Shown here piece by piece: positions 26,470 to 33,887 of a DNA stretch of 33,887 nucleotides (position 1 is its first letter; each line of letters begins with the position of its first letter). The position numbers and the translations under genes were made by a program. The notes beneath the pieces were generated by a model, which did no database searches, had not been told where the DNA came from, and saw nothing but the letters and a program-made list of their open reading frames with translations. This DNA is from Vibrio scophthalmi LMG 19158 (lineage in GTDB: Bacteria > Pseudomonadota > Gammaproteobacteria > Enterobacterales > Vibrionaceae): contig NZ_AFWE01000102.1 of assembly GCF_000222585.1 (NCBI RefSeq), forward strand, positions 1-33,887, written 5' to 3'.

Positions 26470-27558
26470 TTAGTGGTTCTCAGCAAGAGCGGCAAGCTGA
26501 TCCGCTTGGTGCTCTTGGATTACAGGGTCGATCAAGCTTGCGAGATCGCCTTCCATCACTTCGTTTAGACGGTAGATGGTCAAGTTGATACGGTGATCAG
26601 AAACACGACCTTGTGGGTAGTTGTAAGTACGAATACGGTCACTACGGTCACCAGAACCTAGTAGGTTACGACGTGTATCTGACACTTCTGCCGCGCGACG
26701 TGCTTGTTCAGCTTGTACGATACGAGCAGCAAGAACCTGCATCGCTTTCGCTTTGTTCTTGTGCTGTGAACGCTCGTCCTGACACTCAACCACAGTACCT
26801 GTTGGTAAGTGGGTAATACGGATTGCTGAATCCGTGGTGTTGACGTGCTGACCACCTGCGCCTGAGGCACGGAAAGTATCAATTTTCAGGTCAGCCGCTT
26901 TGATTTCTGGTAAATCCGCTTCTGGGATTTCCGCCATTACTGCAACCGTACACGCTGACGTATGCACACGACCTTGAGATTCAGTTTCAGGAACACGTTG
27001 TACACGGTGACCGCCTGATTCAAATTTCAGTACGCCATAAGCACCATCACCGGTTACTTTTGCGATCATCTCTTTGTAACCGCCCTGCTCTGATTCGTTG
27101 CTACTCATCACTTCAACGCGCCAGCCTTTTTTCTCGGCGAATTTCGAGTACATACGGAAAAGGTTACCAGCAAAGATACCCGCTTCATCACCACCTGCGC
27201 CCGCACGAATTTCTAGGAAACAGTTACGATCGTCGTTTGGATCTTTTGGTAGCAGCAAAATTTGCAGCTCATCATTTAAACGCTCAATGCTTTCTTTTGC
27301 GTCTTTGATTTCTTCCTGAGCCATTTCACGCATTTCTGCGTCATCTTCTTTCGCCATCTCTTCTGCCGCTTCAAGATCTTCTTGAGCTTGCTGATAAGCT
27401 TGGAAGCACTTCGTCACTTCTTCAAGTTGCGAATACTCTTTAGACAATGCACGGAATTTGTTCTGATCACCGATCACACCAGGATCGCCTAGCAGGTGTT
27501 GTACTTCTTCGTAACGTTCTACTAGCGTTTCTAGCTTAGTCAGAATTGAGGCTTTCAT
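26470..27558 (-). CDS. prfA: Peptide chain release factor 1
   Basis: RF1 recognises UAA and UAG in the ribosomal A site and triggers peptide release. The 362-residue protein has the GGQ loop at 235-237 ([10 protein letters not shown]), the glutamine being the PrmC substrate. The stop-codon-reading PxT tripeptide is Pro-Glu-Thr at 190-192 ([10 protein letters not shown]), where E. coli has PAT. The N-terminal coiled region (about 1-100) and the GAGGDEAG block near 120-127 are standard. It lies 24 bases after hemA and 4 bases before prmC. Confidence 0.97.
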   Translation of the reverse strand: MKASILTKLETLVERYEEVQHLLGDPGVIGDQNKFRALSKEYSQLEEVTKCFQAYQQAQEDLEAAEEMAKEDDAEMREMAQEEIKDAKESIERLNDELQILLLPKDPNDDRNCFLEIRAGAGGDEAGIFAGNLFRMYSKFAEKKGWRVEVMSSNESEQGGYKEMIAKVTGDGAYGVLKFESGGHRVQRVPETESQGRVHTSACTVAVMAEIPEADLPEIKAADLKIDTFRASGAGGQHVNTTDSAIRITHLPTGTVVECQDERSQHKNKAKAMQVLAARIVQAEQARRAAEVSDTRRNLLGSGDRSDRIRTYNYPQGRVSDHRINLTIYRLNEVMEGDLASLIDPVIQEHQADQLAALAENH

Positions 27559-27582
27559 ATTTTATTAACTCGGGGGTTCTAG

Positions 27583-28842
27583 TTATAGCGGGTCATCAAG
27601 ACCCAAACTTTGTCTAATAATGGCAAGCCGTGCTGGCTCACCTTGCTCTGCAGCGTTTTGTAGTGCGCGAGTCGGTGTATGAATCAAGCGATTGGTTAGC
27701 TTATTACTAAGCTCAATCAACACGCTTTCCGGATCGCCACCGGCCTGCAGGGCATGAATACTACGCGCCAATAACTCTTGACGAATGTCATTAGCACTAG
27801 TGCGATAATCTCGAATGCTGTCAACGCCTTGCAAAGAACGTAGCCAAGTCATAAACGCGGCACTCTCTTCACTGACGATCGCTTCCGCTTGAATGGCTTC
27901 AACTTTACGTTGTTCCATGTTGCTATCGACAATCGATTGCAAGTCATCAACAGTATATAAATAGGCATCATCGAGTTCGCCCACTTGGGACTCGATATCA
28001 CGCGGCACCGCAATATCAACAAACAACATCGGTTGATTACGGCGCGCTTTCAAGGCGCTTTCCACCATCCCCTTACCAATAATCGGCAATGGGCTTGCGG
28101 TCGAACTAATAACAATATCTGCGCGCGCAAGATGCTCTGGAATCTCAGGTAAACTGATCACTTCCGCGCCAAACTCTTCCGCTAAGGTCAATGCGCGTTC
28201 ACGGGTACGGTTCGCAACAATAATTTTGGTGCAACCGTTGCCAGCTAGATGCTTCGCTACTAACTCAATCGTTTCACCAGCGCCGACCAAAAGAACGGTC
28301 GATTGCTGTAACGATTCAAAAATATGCTTAGCAAGCGTACACGCCGCATACGCAACTGAAACCGCGCTGCCGCCAATATCTGTCTCGGTACGCACGCGTT
28401 TTGCAACTGAAAAGGTTTTTTGGAACCATTTTTCCATCGCCGCATTAACCGCTTTATGTTCACGCGAGTCAGAAAAGGCTTGTTTGACTTGACCTAAAAT
28501 CTGCGGTTCCCCCAGCACGAGAGAGTCTAATCCGCACGCAACACGCATCAAATGACGAATCGCGGCCTGCTCTTCATGAATATAAAGGCTGGGTTTTAGC
28601 TCTTCAGGAATCACTTGGTGGAACTGTGAAATCCAGTCAATCACCTTGTTTCTCGCCGAAGGTTTTACATCACAGTAAACCTCAGTACGGTTACAAGTTG
28701 ATACAATAACGCTACCGTTAACAAGCTGATTTTCAGTCAGTTGCTGTAGTGCTTGCGGTAACTTTTCCGGCCCGAAAGCGACTTTTTCGCGCAGTTCTAC
28801 AGAAGCCGTATTATGATTTATACCGATAGCAAGCAAAGACAT
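27583..28842 (-). CDS. hemA: Glutamyl-tRNA reductase
   Basis: HemA reduces glutamyl-tRNA to glutamate-1-semialdehyde with NADPH, the first step of the C5 pathway to haem. The 419-residue protein shows the catalytic Cys50 in [11 protein letters not shown], the [15 protein letters not shown] block near residue 110, and the NADPH-binding [13 protein letters not shown] near 190. A C-terminal dimerisation helix ends in [11 protein letters not shown]. coli HemA is 418 residues. It heads the operon with prfA and prmC and is divergent from lolB across 287 bases. A short GC hairpin lies 61-78 bases before the ATG. Confidence 0.97.
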   Translation of the reverse strand: MSLLAIGINHNTASVELREKVAFGPEKLPQALQQLTENQLVNGSVIVSTCNRTEVYCDVKPSARNKVIDWISQFHQVIPEELKPSLYIHEEQAAIRHLMRVACGLDSLVLGEPQILGQVKQAFSDSREHKAVNAAMEKWFQKTFSVAKRVRTETDIGGSAVSVAYAACTLAKHIFESLQQSTVLLVGAGETIELVAKHLAGNGCTKIIVANRTRERALTLAEEFGAEVISLPEIPEHLARADIVISSTASPLPIIGKGMVESALKARRNQPMLFVDIAVPRDIESQVGELDDAYLYTVDDLQSIVDSNMEQRKVEAIQAEAIVSEESAAFMTWLRSLQGVDSIRDYRTSANDIRQELLARSIHALQAGGDPESVLIELSNKLTNRLIHTPTRALQNAAEQGEPARLAIIRQSLGLDDPL

Positions 28843-28902
28843 GTACTGTGGGTTCTCTGAATCAAGTTATGATCGAACAAGGACGGAATTTTACTTGATG
28901 CC

Positions 28903-28920
28903 CCCCTTGAATAAAAGGGG
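28903..28920 (-). promoter_or_regulatory. Small hairpin in the hemA upstream region
   Basis: CCCCTT (28903-28908) and AAGGGG (28915-28920) form a 6-bp stem with a 6-base loop, in a run of extra C/G. It lies 61-78 bases upstream of the hemA start. Whether it is within the transcript or part of the promoter cannot be told; TAAAAT nearer to hemA could be a -10. Confidence 0.45.
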
Positions 28921-29039
28921 ATCGCGAATTTGTTTTTCCAGCTTGCTACCTAAAACCTCTCTTTGAGCCCAAAAAAACCGGATTACAGCCTGTTTAAAAC
29001 AGCCAATTTATTGATCACTGCTGCATTGTCTTTTTTCAT

Positions 29040-29055
29040 TTTGCGCGAACGCAAA
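29040..29055. repeat. Perfect palindrome in the hemA-lolB region
   Basis: TTTGCG-CGAA-CGCAAA is a perfect 6-4-6 inverted repeat, 28 bases before the candidate lolB -10. It resembles an operator. I do not recognise the regulator; orientation of the half-sites is opposite to PurR. Confidence 0.6.
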
Positions 29056-29082
29056 GGAAGCAAGAGTTCATCATAAGAACAA

Positions 29083-29091
29083 TGCTATAGT
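29083..29091 (+). promoter_or_regulatory. Extended -10 promoter element for lolB
   Basis: TGC followed by TATAGT (29086-29091) is a good extended -10. No clear -35 is seen at the proper distance. The predicted transcript start, near 29098, gives a leader of about 30 bases to the lolB ATG. Confidence 0.5.
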
Positions 29092-29129
29092 AATCATCCT
29101 TATATCGCTCATTTAGGATAAATGTACTG

Positions 29130-29747
29130 ATGTTTCACCGATTATCTTCGCGATTACTTGCTATCATCGCGCTGCTAGCGACTCTTGCTGGCTGTAGTTC
29201 CATTCAAGATAGCCACACCAGTGTCGAGTGGCAGGCTCATCAACAAAGACTTGAATTAGTCAGTGATTACCAAGCGGTGGGTAAGCTTGGTTATATTTCA
29301 CCAGAACAAAGAGAGTCGTTAAATTTTCAATGGCAACACGACGCCAAGAGCAATCAATTACGTTTGAGCACTTTCCTTGGTCAAACGGTATTGAATATGC
29401 AAAGTCGTCCAGGCTATGCCACTGTCGAAACCTATGACGACCAAAATTTAACCGATGTCAGCGCCGATCGTTTGATCACCCGTCTGACCGGATTGACCAT
29501 TCCTGTCGAACAACTCAATGATTGGCTATTAGGTAAGCCCACCAATGCCGATCATTACACGGTTAATGACACGCAAACACTGGCGTCATTAACCAAAACG
29601 ATCCAAGGGCAAACATGGCAGCTCGAATATGTCAGCTATCAAGATGTTTCATTTTTGGGCTCAACGCTGCCTGTTCCGCATAAACTTAAACTCAAGCAAA
29701 ACGACATCACGATTAATTTAGTGATTTCTAAGTGGACATTGAAGTAA
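29130..29747 (+). CDS. lolB: Outer membrane lipoprotein receptor LolB
   Basis: LolB accepts lipoproteins from periplasmic LolA and inserts them into the outer membrane. The 205-residue protein has a lipoprotein signal with lipobox LAGC, Cys22 being lipidated, and next residues SS, compatible with outer-membrane sorting. The mature part begins with the [22 protein letters not shown] strand set of the LolA/LolB half-barrel. E. coli LolB is 207 residues. It diverges from hemA, as in E. coli. Its TAA stop overlaps the ispE start (TAATG). A two-codon ORF (ATG TAC TGA at 29122-29130) ends on the first base of the lolB start codon. Confidence 0.95.
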   Translation: MFHRLSSRLLAIIALLATLAGCSSIQDSHTSVEWQAHQQRLELVSDYQAVGKLGYISPEQRESLNFQWQHDAKSNQLRLSTFLGQTVLNMQSRPGYATVETYDDQNLTDVSADRLITRLTGLTIPVEQLNDWLLGKPTNADHYTVNDTQTLASLTKTIQGQTWQLEYVSYQDVSFLGSTLPVPHKLKLKQNDITINLVISKWTLK

Positions 29748-30619
29748 TGATTAGTGACACCACGCACTGGCCTTCACCAGCAAAATTAAATCTGTTTCTC
29801 TACATCACAGGTCGTCGTGCCAACGGTTACCATGAACTGCAAACCTTGTTTCAGTTTCTCGACCACGGTGATGAGCTCACGATTACCGCCAATAAAAGTG
29901 GCGAAATCACTCTGTCACCCGATATTCCAGGTGTCGCACTGCACGACAATTTAATTTGGCGTGCAGCAACCGCTTTGCAGCAATTTACCAGCTGCCAATA
30001 TGGTGCTGACATTCAGTTACAAAAAATCCTACCGATGGGGGGCGGCATTGGCGGCGGTTCATCCAACGCGGCTACCGTATTGGTTGCGCTTAATCACCTG
30101 TGGCAAACCGGCTGTACTGACGACCAACTGGCAGAGATCGGCCTAAAACTTGGTGCTGATGTGCCGGTGTTTGTTCGCGGGCACGCGGCCTTTGCTGAAG
30201 GTGTCGGTGAAGAAATTATTGCTGTCGAACCCGAAGAGAAATACTACTTAGTGGTTAGACCCGATGTGAGTATCGCCACCGTGGATATTTTTACCCACCC
30301 CGATCTGACGCGAGACACCGAAAAACGGCCATTATCTGAGCTGCTAGAGAACAATTACGAAAACGATTGCGAAAAAATTGTGAGAATGCTGTACCCAGAG
30401 GTTGATAAGCAACTTTCATGGCTGCTACAATACGCGCCGTCAAGATTGACCGGTACGGGATCGTGTGTTTTTGCTGAATTTATTCGTAAAAACGATGCAC
30501 AACAGGTACTCGAGCAGCTCCCTGACACTGTCTCGGCCTTTGTAGCGAAAGGGAATAACGTTTCGCCACTCTACCAGACACTGGCTAACTACCGTTTAGC
30601 CCACAATCTATTTATTTAA
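29747..30619 (+). CDS. ispE: 4-diphosphocytidyl-2-C-methyl-D-erythritol kinase
   Basis: IspE phosphorylates CDP-methylerythritol with ATP, a step of the MEP isoprenoid pathway. The start at 29747, overlapping the lolB stop, gives 290 residues; the upstream MDIEV would overlap lolB further. The GHMP-kinase ATP loop [15 protein letters not shown] lies at 97-110, and the catalytic lysine and aspartate are Lys13 (SPAKLNLFL) and Asp138 (GADVPVF). The third motif LTGTGSCVF lies near residue 240. prs follows after 29 bases. The lolB-ispE-prs order is conserved in gammaproteobacteria. Confidence 0.96.
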   Translation: MISDTTHWPSPAKLNLFLYITGRRANGYHELQTLFQFLDHGDELTITANKSGEITLSPDIPGVALHDNLIWRAATALQQFTSCQYGADIQLQKILPMGGGIGGGSSNAATVLVALNHLWQTGCTDDQLAEIGLKLGADVPVFVRGHAAFAEGVGEEIIAVEPEEKYYLVVRPDVSIATVDIFTHPDLTRDTEKRPLSELLENNYENDCEKIVRMLYPEVDKQLSWLLQYAPSRLTGTGSCVFAEFIRKNDAQQVLEQLPDTVSAFVAKGNNVSPLYQTLANYRLAHNLFI

Positions 30620-30648
30620 ATACTGGACGCAACCCCGAGGTTTCCACC

Positions 30649-31593
30649 GTGCCTGATATGAAGCTATTTGCTGGTAACGCTACACCTGTACTAGCCCAAC
30701 GCATTGCTGATCGTCTATACATCTCTCTTGGTGACGCTACTGTTTCTCGTTTTTCTGATGGCGAAGTCGCTGTTCAAATCAACGAAAACGTACGTGGTAG
30801 TGATGTATTCATCATCCAATCTACCTGTGCACCAACCAACGACAACTTAATGGAACTTGTCGTTATGATTGATGCGATGCGCCGCGCTTCTGCTGGCCGT
30901 ATTACAGCAGTTATCCCTTACTTTGGTTACGCTCGCCAAGACCGTCGTGTACGTTCTTCACGTGTGCCTATCACTGCAAAAGTTGTGGCTGACTTCCTTT
31001 CTAACGTTGGTGTTGACCGCGTTCTTACGATCGACCTACACGCTGAGCAAATCCAAGGCTTCTTCGATGTACCTGTAGATAACATCTTCGGTACACCGGT
31101 ATTGCTTGAAGATATGCAAACTCGTGGTCTAGATAACCCAGTTGTGGTTTCTCCAGACCTAGGCGGTGTGGTACGTGCTCGCGCAACGGCTAAAGCACTT
31201 GGCGATATCGATATTGCTATCGTTGATAAGCGTCGTCCACGTGCAAACGTATCAGAAGTAATGAACCTAATCGGTGATGTTGAAGGTCGCGACTGTGTGA
31301 TCGTTGATGACATGATCGACACTGGTGGTACGCTATGTAAAGCAGCAGAAGCTTTGAAAGAGCGCGGTGCTAAGCGTGTATTCGCTTACGCAACTCACGC
31401 TGTTTTCTCTGGCAACGCCGCTGAAAACATCAAGAACTCTGTTCTAGACCAAGTGATCGTCACTGACTCAATCACACTGTCTAAAGAGATGGAAGCAACA
31501 GGCAAAGTAACCACTCTAAGCCTATCTCGCATGCTTGCTGAAGCGATTCGTCGTATTAGCAACGAAGAGTCAATCTCTGCAATGTTTAACTAA
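30649..31593 (+). CDS. prs: Ribose-phosphate pyrophosphokinase
   Basis: Prs makes PRPP from ribose 5-phosphate and ATP, feeding purine, pyrimidine, histidine, tryptophan and NAD synthesis. The 314-residue protein starts with GTG ([10 protein letters not shown]), the same unusual start as E. coli prs; an internal ATG three codons later is possible, but the family N-terminus supports GTG. The [11 protein letters not shown] block, the [13 protein letters not shown]-flexible loop, the [11 protein letters not shown] metal site and the PRPP loop DDMIDTGGT are all present. Codon use is strongly biased, as expected for a highly expressed gene. It ends at a strong terminator. Confidence 0.98.
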   Translation: MPDMKLFAGNATPVLAQRIADRLYISLGDATVSRFSDGEVAVQINENVRGSDVFIIQSTCAPTNDNLMELVVMIDAMRRASAGRITAVIPYFGYARQDRRVRSSRVPITAKVVADFLSNVGVDRVLTIDLHAEQIQGFFDVPVDNIFGTPVLLEDMQTRGLDNPVVVSPDLGGVVRARATAKALGDIDIAIVDKRRPRANVSEVMNLIGDVEGRDCVIVDDMIDTGGTLCKAAEALKERGAKRVFAYATHAVFSGNAAENIKNSVLDQVIVTDSITLSKEMEATGKVTTLSLSRMLAEAIRRISNEESISAMFN

Positions 31594-31618
31594 TCTTTTT
31601 TAAGATTAATACGAATTT

Positions 31619-31647
31619 GAAAACACCCCTTTAAGGGGTGTTTTTTT
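31619..31647 (+). terminator. Intrinsic terminator after prs
   Basis: CACCCCT (31624-31630) pairs with AGGGGTG (31634-31640), extended by A-T pairs, then seven T. It ends lolB-ispE-prs. Confidence 0.92.
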
Positions 31648-31745
31648 ATGGCTATTCCCAAAACAAATAACGTTGATTCACCTGTTGGGATAATCAGCCA
31701 CTTTTTGCGCAACGTATTGACACCTCGCCCCAGTTGGGATTTGTG

Positions 31746-31754
31746 TGCTATCAT
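31746..31754 (+). promoter_or_regulatory. Extended -10 promoter element for pth
   Basis: TGC-TATCAT (31746-31754) is a good extended -10, 36 bases before the pth start. A perfect TTGACA at 31717-31722 is nearby but 26 bases from this -10, too far to be its partner. Confidence 0.5.
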
Positions 31755-31789
31755 ACTGCGCTTTTTGATATTCCAGAGAGATCCCAACC

Positions 31790-32380
31790 TTGACTCAACA
31801 GATCAAACTTCTTGTCGGACTGGCTAACCCTGGCCCTGAATACGCTAAGACTCGCCATAATGCGGGCGCTTGGGTAGTGGAAGAGTTAGCTCGCGTTCAT
31901 AACGTCACGTTAAAGAATGAGCCAAAGTTCTTTGGTCTAACTGGACGCATCATGGTAAATGGTGAAGATCTTCGTCTTTTGATCCCCACCACTTTTATGA
32001 ACTTGTCTGGTAAAGCCATTGCGCCACTAGCGAAGTTCTACCAAATTAAACCAGAAGAGATCATGGTCGCTCATGACGAGCTAGACTTACCTCCTGGTGT
32101 GGCTAAATTTAAAAAAGGCGGTGGTCACGGTGGTCATAATGGCCTGCGTGATACCATCAGCAAATTAGCCAACAATAAAGATTTTTATCGTCTACGGATC
32201 GGCATTGGCCATCCTGGACACAAAGATAAAGTGGCAGGTTATGTGTTAGGTAAAGCTCCCGCTAAAGAGCAAGAGCTCCTTGATGCAGCGGCAGACGAGT
32301 CTGTTCGTTGCCTCGACATCTTATTAAAAGATGGCCTAAGCAAAGCACAAAATCGCTTACACACGTTCAAAGCTGAATAA
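31790..32380 (+). CDS. pth: Peptidyl-tRNA hydrolase
   Basis: Pth frees tRNA from peptidyl-tRNA dropped by stalled ribosomes. The 196-residue protein has all active-site residues: Asn13 (LANPGPEY), His23 (TRHNAGAW), Asn71 (TFMNLSGK) and Asp96 ([10 protein letters not shown]), matching E. coli Asn10, His20, Asn68 and Asp93. The start codon is TTG: an in-frame stop (TGA 31766-31768) lies upstream with no ATG or GTG between, and the next Met is far inside the conserved domain. A weak GAGAG precedes the start at 31776-31780. ychF follows after 10 bases, the usual pair. Confidence 0.96.
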   Translation: MTQQIKLLVGLANPGPEYAKTRHNAGAWVVEELARVHNVTLKNEPKFFGLTGRIMVNGEDLRLLIPTTFMNLSGKAIAPLAKFYQIKPEEIMVAHDELDLPPGVAKFKKGGGHGGHNGLRDTISKLANNKDFYRLRIGIGHPGHKDKVAGYVLGKAPAKEQELLDAAADESVRCLDILLKDGLSKAQNRLHTFKAE

Positions 32381-32390
32381 GGTTACAATC

Positions 32391-33482
32391 ATGGGTTTTA
32401 AATGCGGCATCGTTGGTCTACCAAACGTTGGTAAATCAACTCTGTTCAATGCACTAACGAAAGCGGGTATCGAAGCAGCAAACTTCCCGTTCTGTACAAT
32501 CGAGCCAAACACAGGTGTGGTACCAGTACCAGATCTACGTCTTGATGCGTTATCTAAAATTGTGAACCCACAGCGCGTACTGCCGACGACAATGGAATTC
32601 GTAGACATCGCAGGCCTAGTTGCGGGTGCATCAAAAGGTGAAGGCCTAGGAAACAAATTCCTAGCAAACATCCGTGAAACGGATGCGATTGGCCACGTTG
32701 TTCGTTGTTTTGAAAACGAAAACATTATCCACGTTGCAGGTAAAGTCTCTCCGATCGAAGATATCGAAGTGATCAACCTTGAGCTTGCTCTAGCTGACCT
32801 TGATTCTTGTGAGCGCGCGATTCAGCGTAACGCGAAGAAAGCAAAAGGCGGCGACAAAGACGCTAAGTTCGAAATCACTGTACTAGAAAAACTGCTACCA
32901 GTATTAACTGAAGGTGGTATGGCACGTACGGTTGAGCTTTCTAAAGAAGAGTTGTTGGCGGTTGATTACCTAAACTTCCTAACGCTAAAGCCAACCATGT
33001 ACATTGCTAACGTGAATGAAGATGGTTTCGAAAACAACCCTTACCTAGACGCTGTATGCGAATACGCAGCTAAAGAGAACAACGTTGTTGTTGCTGTTTG
33101 TGCGGCGATTGAGTCAGAAATGGCTGAACTAGAAGACGAGGAGCGTGAAGAGTTCCTTGCTGATATGGGTATTGAAGAACCAGGTCTAAACCGCGTTATC
33201 CGCGCAGGTTACGAACTGCTTGAACTACACACTTACTTCACAGCTGGCGTAAAAGAAGTTCGTGCATGGACTATCCCTGTTGGCGCAACAGCACCAAAAG
33301 CAGCGGGTAAGATCCACACTGACTTCGAAAAAGGCTTTATCCGTGCTGAAGTCGTTGGTTACGACGACTTTATTCAATTCAACGGTGAAAGCGGCGCGAA
33401 AGACGCAGGTAAATGGCGTCTTGAAGGTAAAGAATACATCGTAAAAGATGGCGATGTGGTTCACTTCCGTTTTAACGTTTAA
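32391..33482 (+). CDS. ychF: Ribosome-associated P-loop ATPase YchF
   Basis: YchF (OLA1 family) is an Obg-type P-loop protein that binds ribosomes and prefers ATP over GTP. The 363-residue product has the P-loop [14 protein letters not shown] (about residues 8-21), the switch element [19 protein letters not shown] near 66-84, and the altered base-recognition motif NVNE (IANVNEDG near 200), which explains ATP use. An alpha-helical insert (about 130-190) and a C-terminal TGS domain ending [12 protein letters not shown] complete it. Length equals E. coli YchF (363). AAGG precedes the ATG. It ends the pth-ychF unit at a terminator. Confidence 0.97.
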   Translation: MGFKCGIVGLPNVGKSTLFNALTKAGIEAANFPFCTIEPNTGVVPVPDLRLDALSKIVNPQRVLPTTMEFVDIAGLVAGASKGEGLGNKFLANIRETDAIGHVVRCFENENIIHVAGKVSPIEDIEVINLELALADLDSCERAIQRNAKKAKGGDKDAKFEITVLEKLLPVLTEGGMARTVELSKEELLAVDYLNFLTLKPTMYIANVNEDGFENNPYLDAVCEYAAKENNVVVAVCAAIESEMAELEDEEREEFLADMGIEEPGLNRVIRAGYELLELHTYFTAGVKEVRAWTIPVGATAPKAAGKIHTDFEKGFIRAEVVGYDDFIQFNGESGAKDAGKWRLEGKEYIVKDGDVVHFRFNV

Positions 33483-33517
33483 TCATTTGCGCATTTTTTG
33501 CCCAAGTTATTGACTTT

Positions 33518-33546
33518 AAAAGCCAGCACGATTGCTGGCTTTTTTT
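33518..33546 (+). terminator. Intrinsic terminator after ychF
   Basis: AGCCAGCA (33521-33528) pairs with TGCTGGCT (33533-33540) around a 4-base loop, followed by a T-run to 33546 and preceded by an A-run. Confidence 0.92.
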
Positions 33547-33679
33547 ATATCCCGATCAAAGCCGCCTATTAATTTCAATAGCTGCCGTCAATTTTTTACC
33601 AGTTTTAGATCATTAACGCGCCTCTTTGTTTAAAAAGGAACCGAACGATTCATTTATCCAAATTTCTTCGAAAAAACTG

Positions 33680-33708
33680 TTGACGGTTCTCGCTCAGATA
33701 CGCATAAT
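33680..33708 (+). promoter_or_regulatory. Stable-RNA promoter of tRNA-Met
   Basis: TTGACG (33680-33685), exactly 17 bases, CATAAT (33703-33708), then the GC-rich discriminator GCGCCCC (33709-33715). AT-rich DNA with A/T tracts lies upstream (33630-33678). A GC-rich discriminator is the hallmark of stringently controlled (ppGpp/DksA) rRNA and tRNA promoters. About 50 bases separate it from the mature tRNA. Confidence 0.85.
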
Positions 33709-33764
33709 GCGCCCCGTTCCCAACGAGACAGCAACGAATCGAAAGGAGCGGAAAACATGGTAAT

Positions 33765-33841
33765 GGCTACTTAGCTCAGCTGGTTAGAGCACATCACTCA
33801 TAATGATGGGGTCACAGGTTCAAATCCCGTAGTAGCCACCA
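33765..33841 (+). tRNA. Elongator tRNA-Met (CAT)
   Basis: A 77-base cloverleaf: acceptor stem GGCTACT pairs with AGTAGCC, the D arm contains AGCTCAGCTGGTTAGAGC, the anticodon loop CTCATAA has CAT at 33799-33801, and the T arm has GGTTCAAATCC. CCA is encoded at 33839-33841. It closely follows E. coli elongator metT as I recall it. The initiator is excluded because the first acceptor pair is G-C matched; the tRNA-Ile2 type is less likely from overall similarity. Confidence 0.95.
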
Positions 33842-33883
33842 TTCCTAATTGTTTTCGACTTTAAGTTTAAAGCAATCAGGAAT
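33841..33883 (+). repeat. Inverted repeat immediately after tRNA-Met
   Basis: ATTCCTAATTG (33841-33851) and CAATCAGGAAT (33873-33883) are inverse complements with one A-C mismatch, enclosing CTTTAAGTTTAAAG, itself a near-palindrome. It begins on the last base of the tRNA. Without a T-run it looks like a processing hairpin or tRNA-operon spacer rather than a finished terminator; the window ends 4 bases later. Confidence 0.5.
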
Positions 33884-33887
33884 AGAT

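Noticed and set aside
28260-28492. Antisense ORFs inside hemA
   Set aside because: Overlap a fully conserved enzyme gene and show no independent coding signal.
31717-31745. TTGACA-based promoter for pth
   Set aside because: The perfect -35 has no -10 at 16-18 bases; the only good -10 (TATCAT) is 26 bases away and works better as an extended -10.

Overview
The window reads as a stretch of the main chromosome of a Vibrio (Vibrionaceae, Gammaproteobacteria). This rests on the MotY next to RNase T, the NutA-type lipoprotein nucleotidase, the Rnf operon ending in nth, and the hemA-prfA-prmC-sirB2-sirB1-kdsA string, together with gene lengths and catalytic residues that match Vibrio and E. coli proteins as I remember them. 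The species cannot be fixed from sequence reading alone. Almost everything is core housekeeping DNA. I see no insertion sequence, prophage, CRISPR array or clear horizontally acquired block.

Layout. 1-3.2 kb: end of the Rnf/Rsx electron-transport operon (rnfC tail, rnfD, rnfG, rnfE) and nth. 3.3-4.3 kb: gloA, then an unrecognised cysteine-containing helical protein behind a perfect Fur-type 7-1-7 palindrome. 4.4-7.7 kb: motY (minus) divergent from rnt, then a Na+/H+-antiporter-family transporter. 7.8-11.1 kb: dapA-bamC (minus) divergent from gcvR-bcp. dapA is preceded by a 25-codon ORF and an intrinsic terminator, which looks like an attenuator. 11.2-14.6 kb (minus): an amino-acid type dCache chemoreceptor with a flagellar sigma-28 promoter, then perM and a TusA-like gene. 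14.8-17.6 kb: bepA-arsC-wrbA-like-DUF2069, tightly packed.

17.7-21.2 kb: a DUF2066 protein (minus) divergent from uraA, whose promoter overlaps a PurR-like operator. Beyond uraA a strong terminator is flanked by two short-period repeat arrays of opposite orientation, followed by ybaK (minus). 21.4-28.8 kb (minus): hemA, prfA, prmC, sirB2, sirB1, kdsA as one operon, then nutA as a separate unit. 29.1-33.5 kb: lolB-ispE-prs, then pth-ychF. 33.7 kb to the end: an elongator tRNA-Met with a textbook stable-RNA promoter.

The genes serve energy coupling (Rnf), repair (Nth), detoxification (GloA, Bcp), flagellar motor and chemotaxis (MotY, chemoreceptor), lysine and cell-wall precursors (DapA), envelope assembly (BamC, BepA, LolB, KdsA), translation (PrfA, PrmC, Pth, YchF, YbaK, tRNA) and nucleotide metabolism (UraA, NutA, Prs). 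No large undescribed system is apparent. The most interesting unexplained signals are small: the leader ORF/terminator before dapA, the paired 8-bp and 7-bp repeat arrays around the uraA-ybaK terminator, the Fur-box gene of unknown function, and several intergenic inverted repeats.
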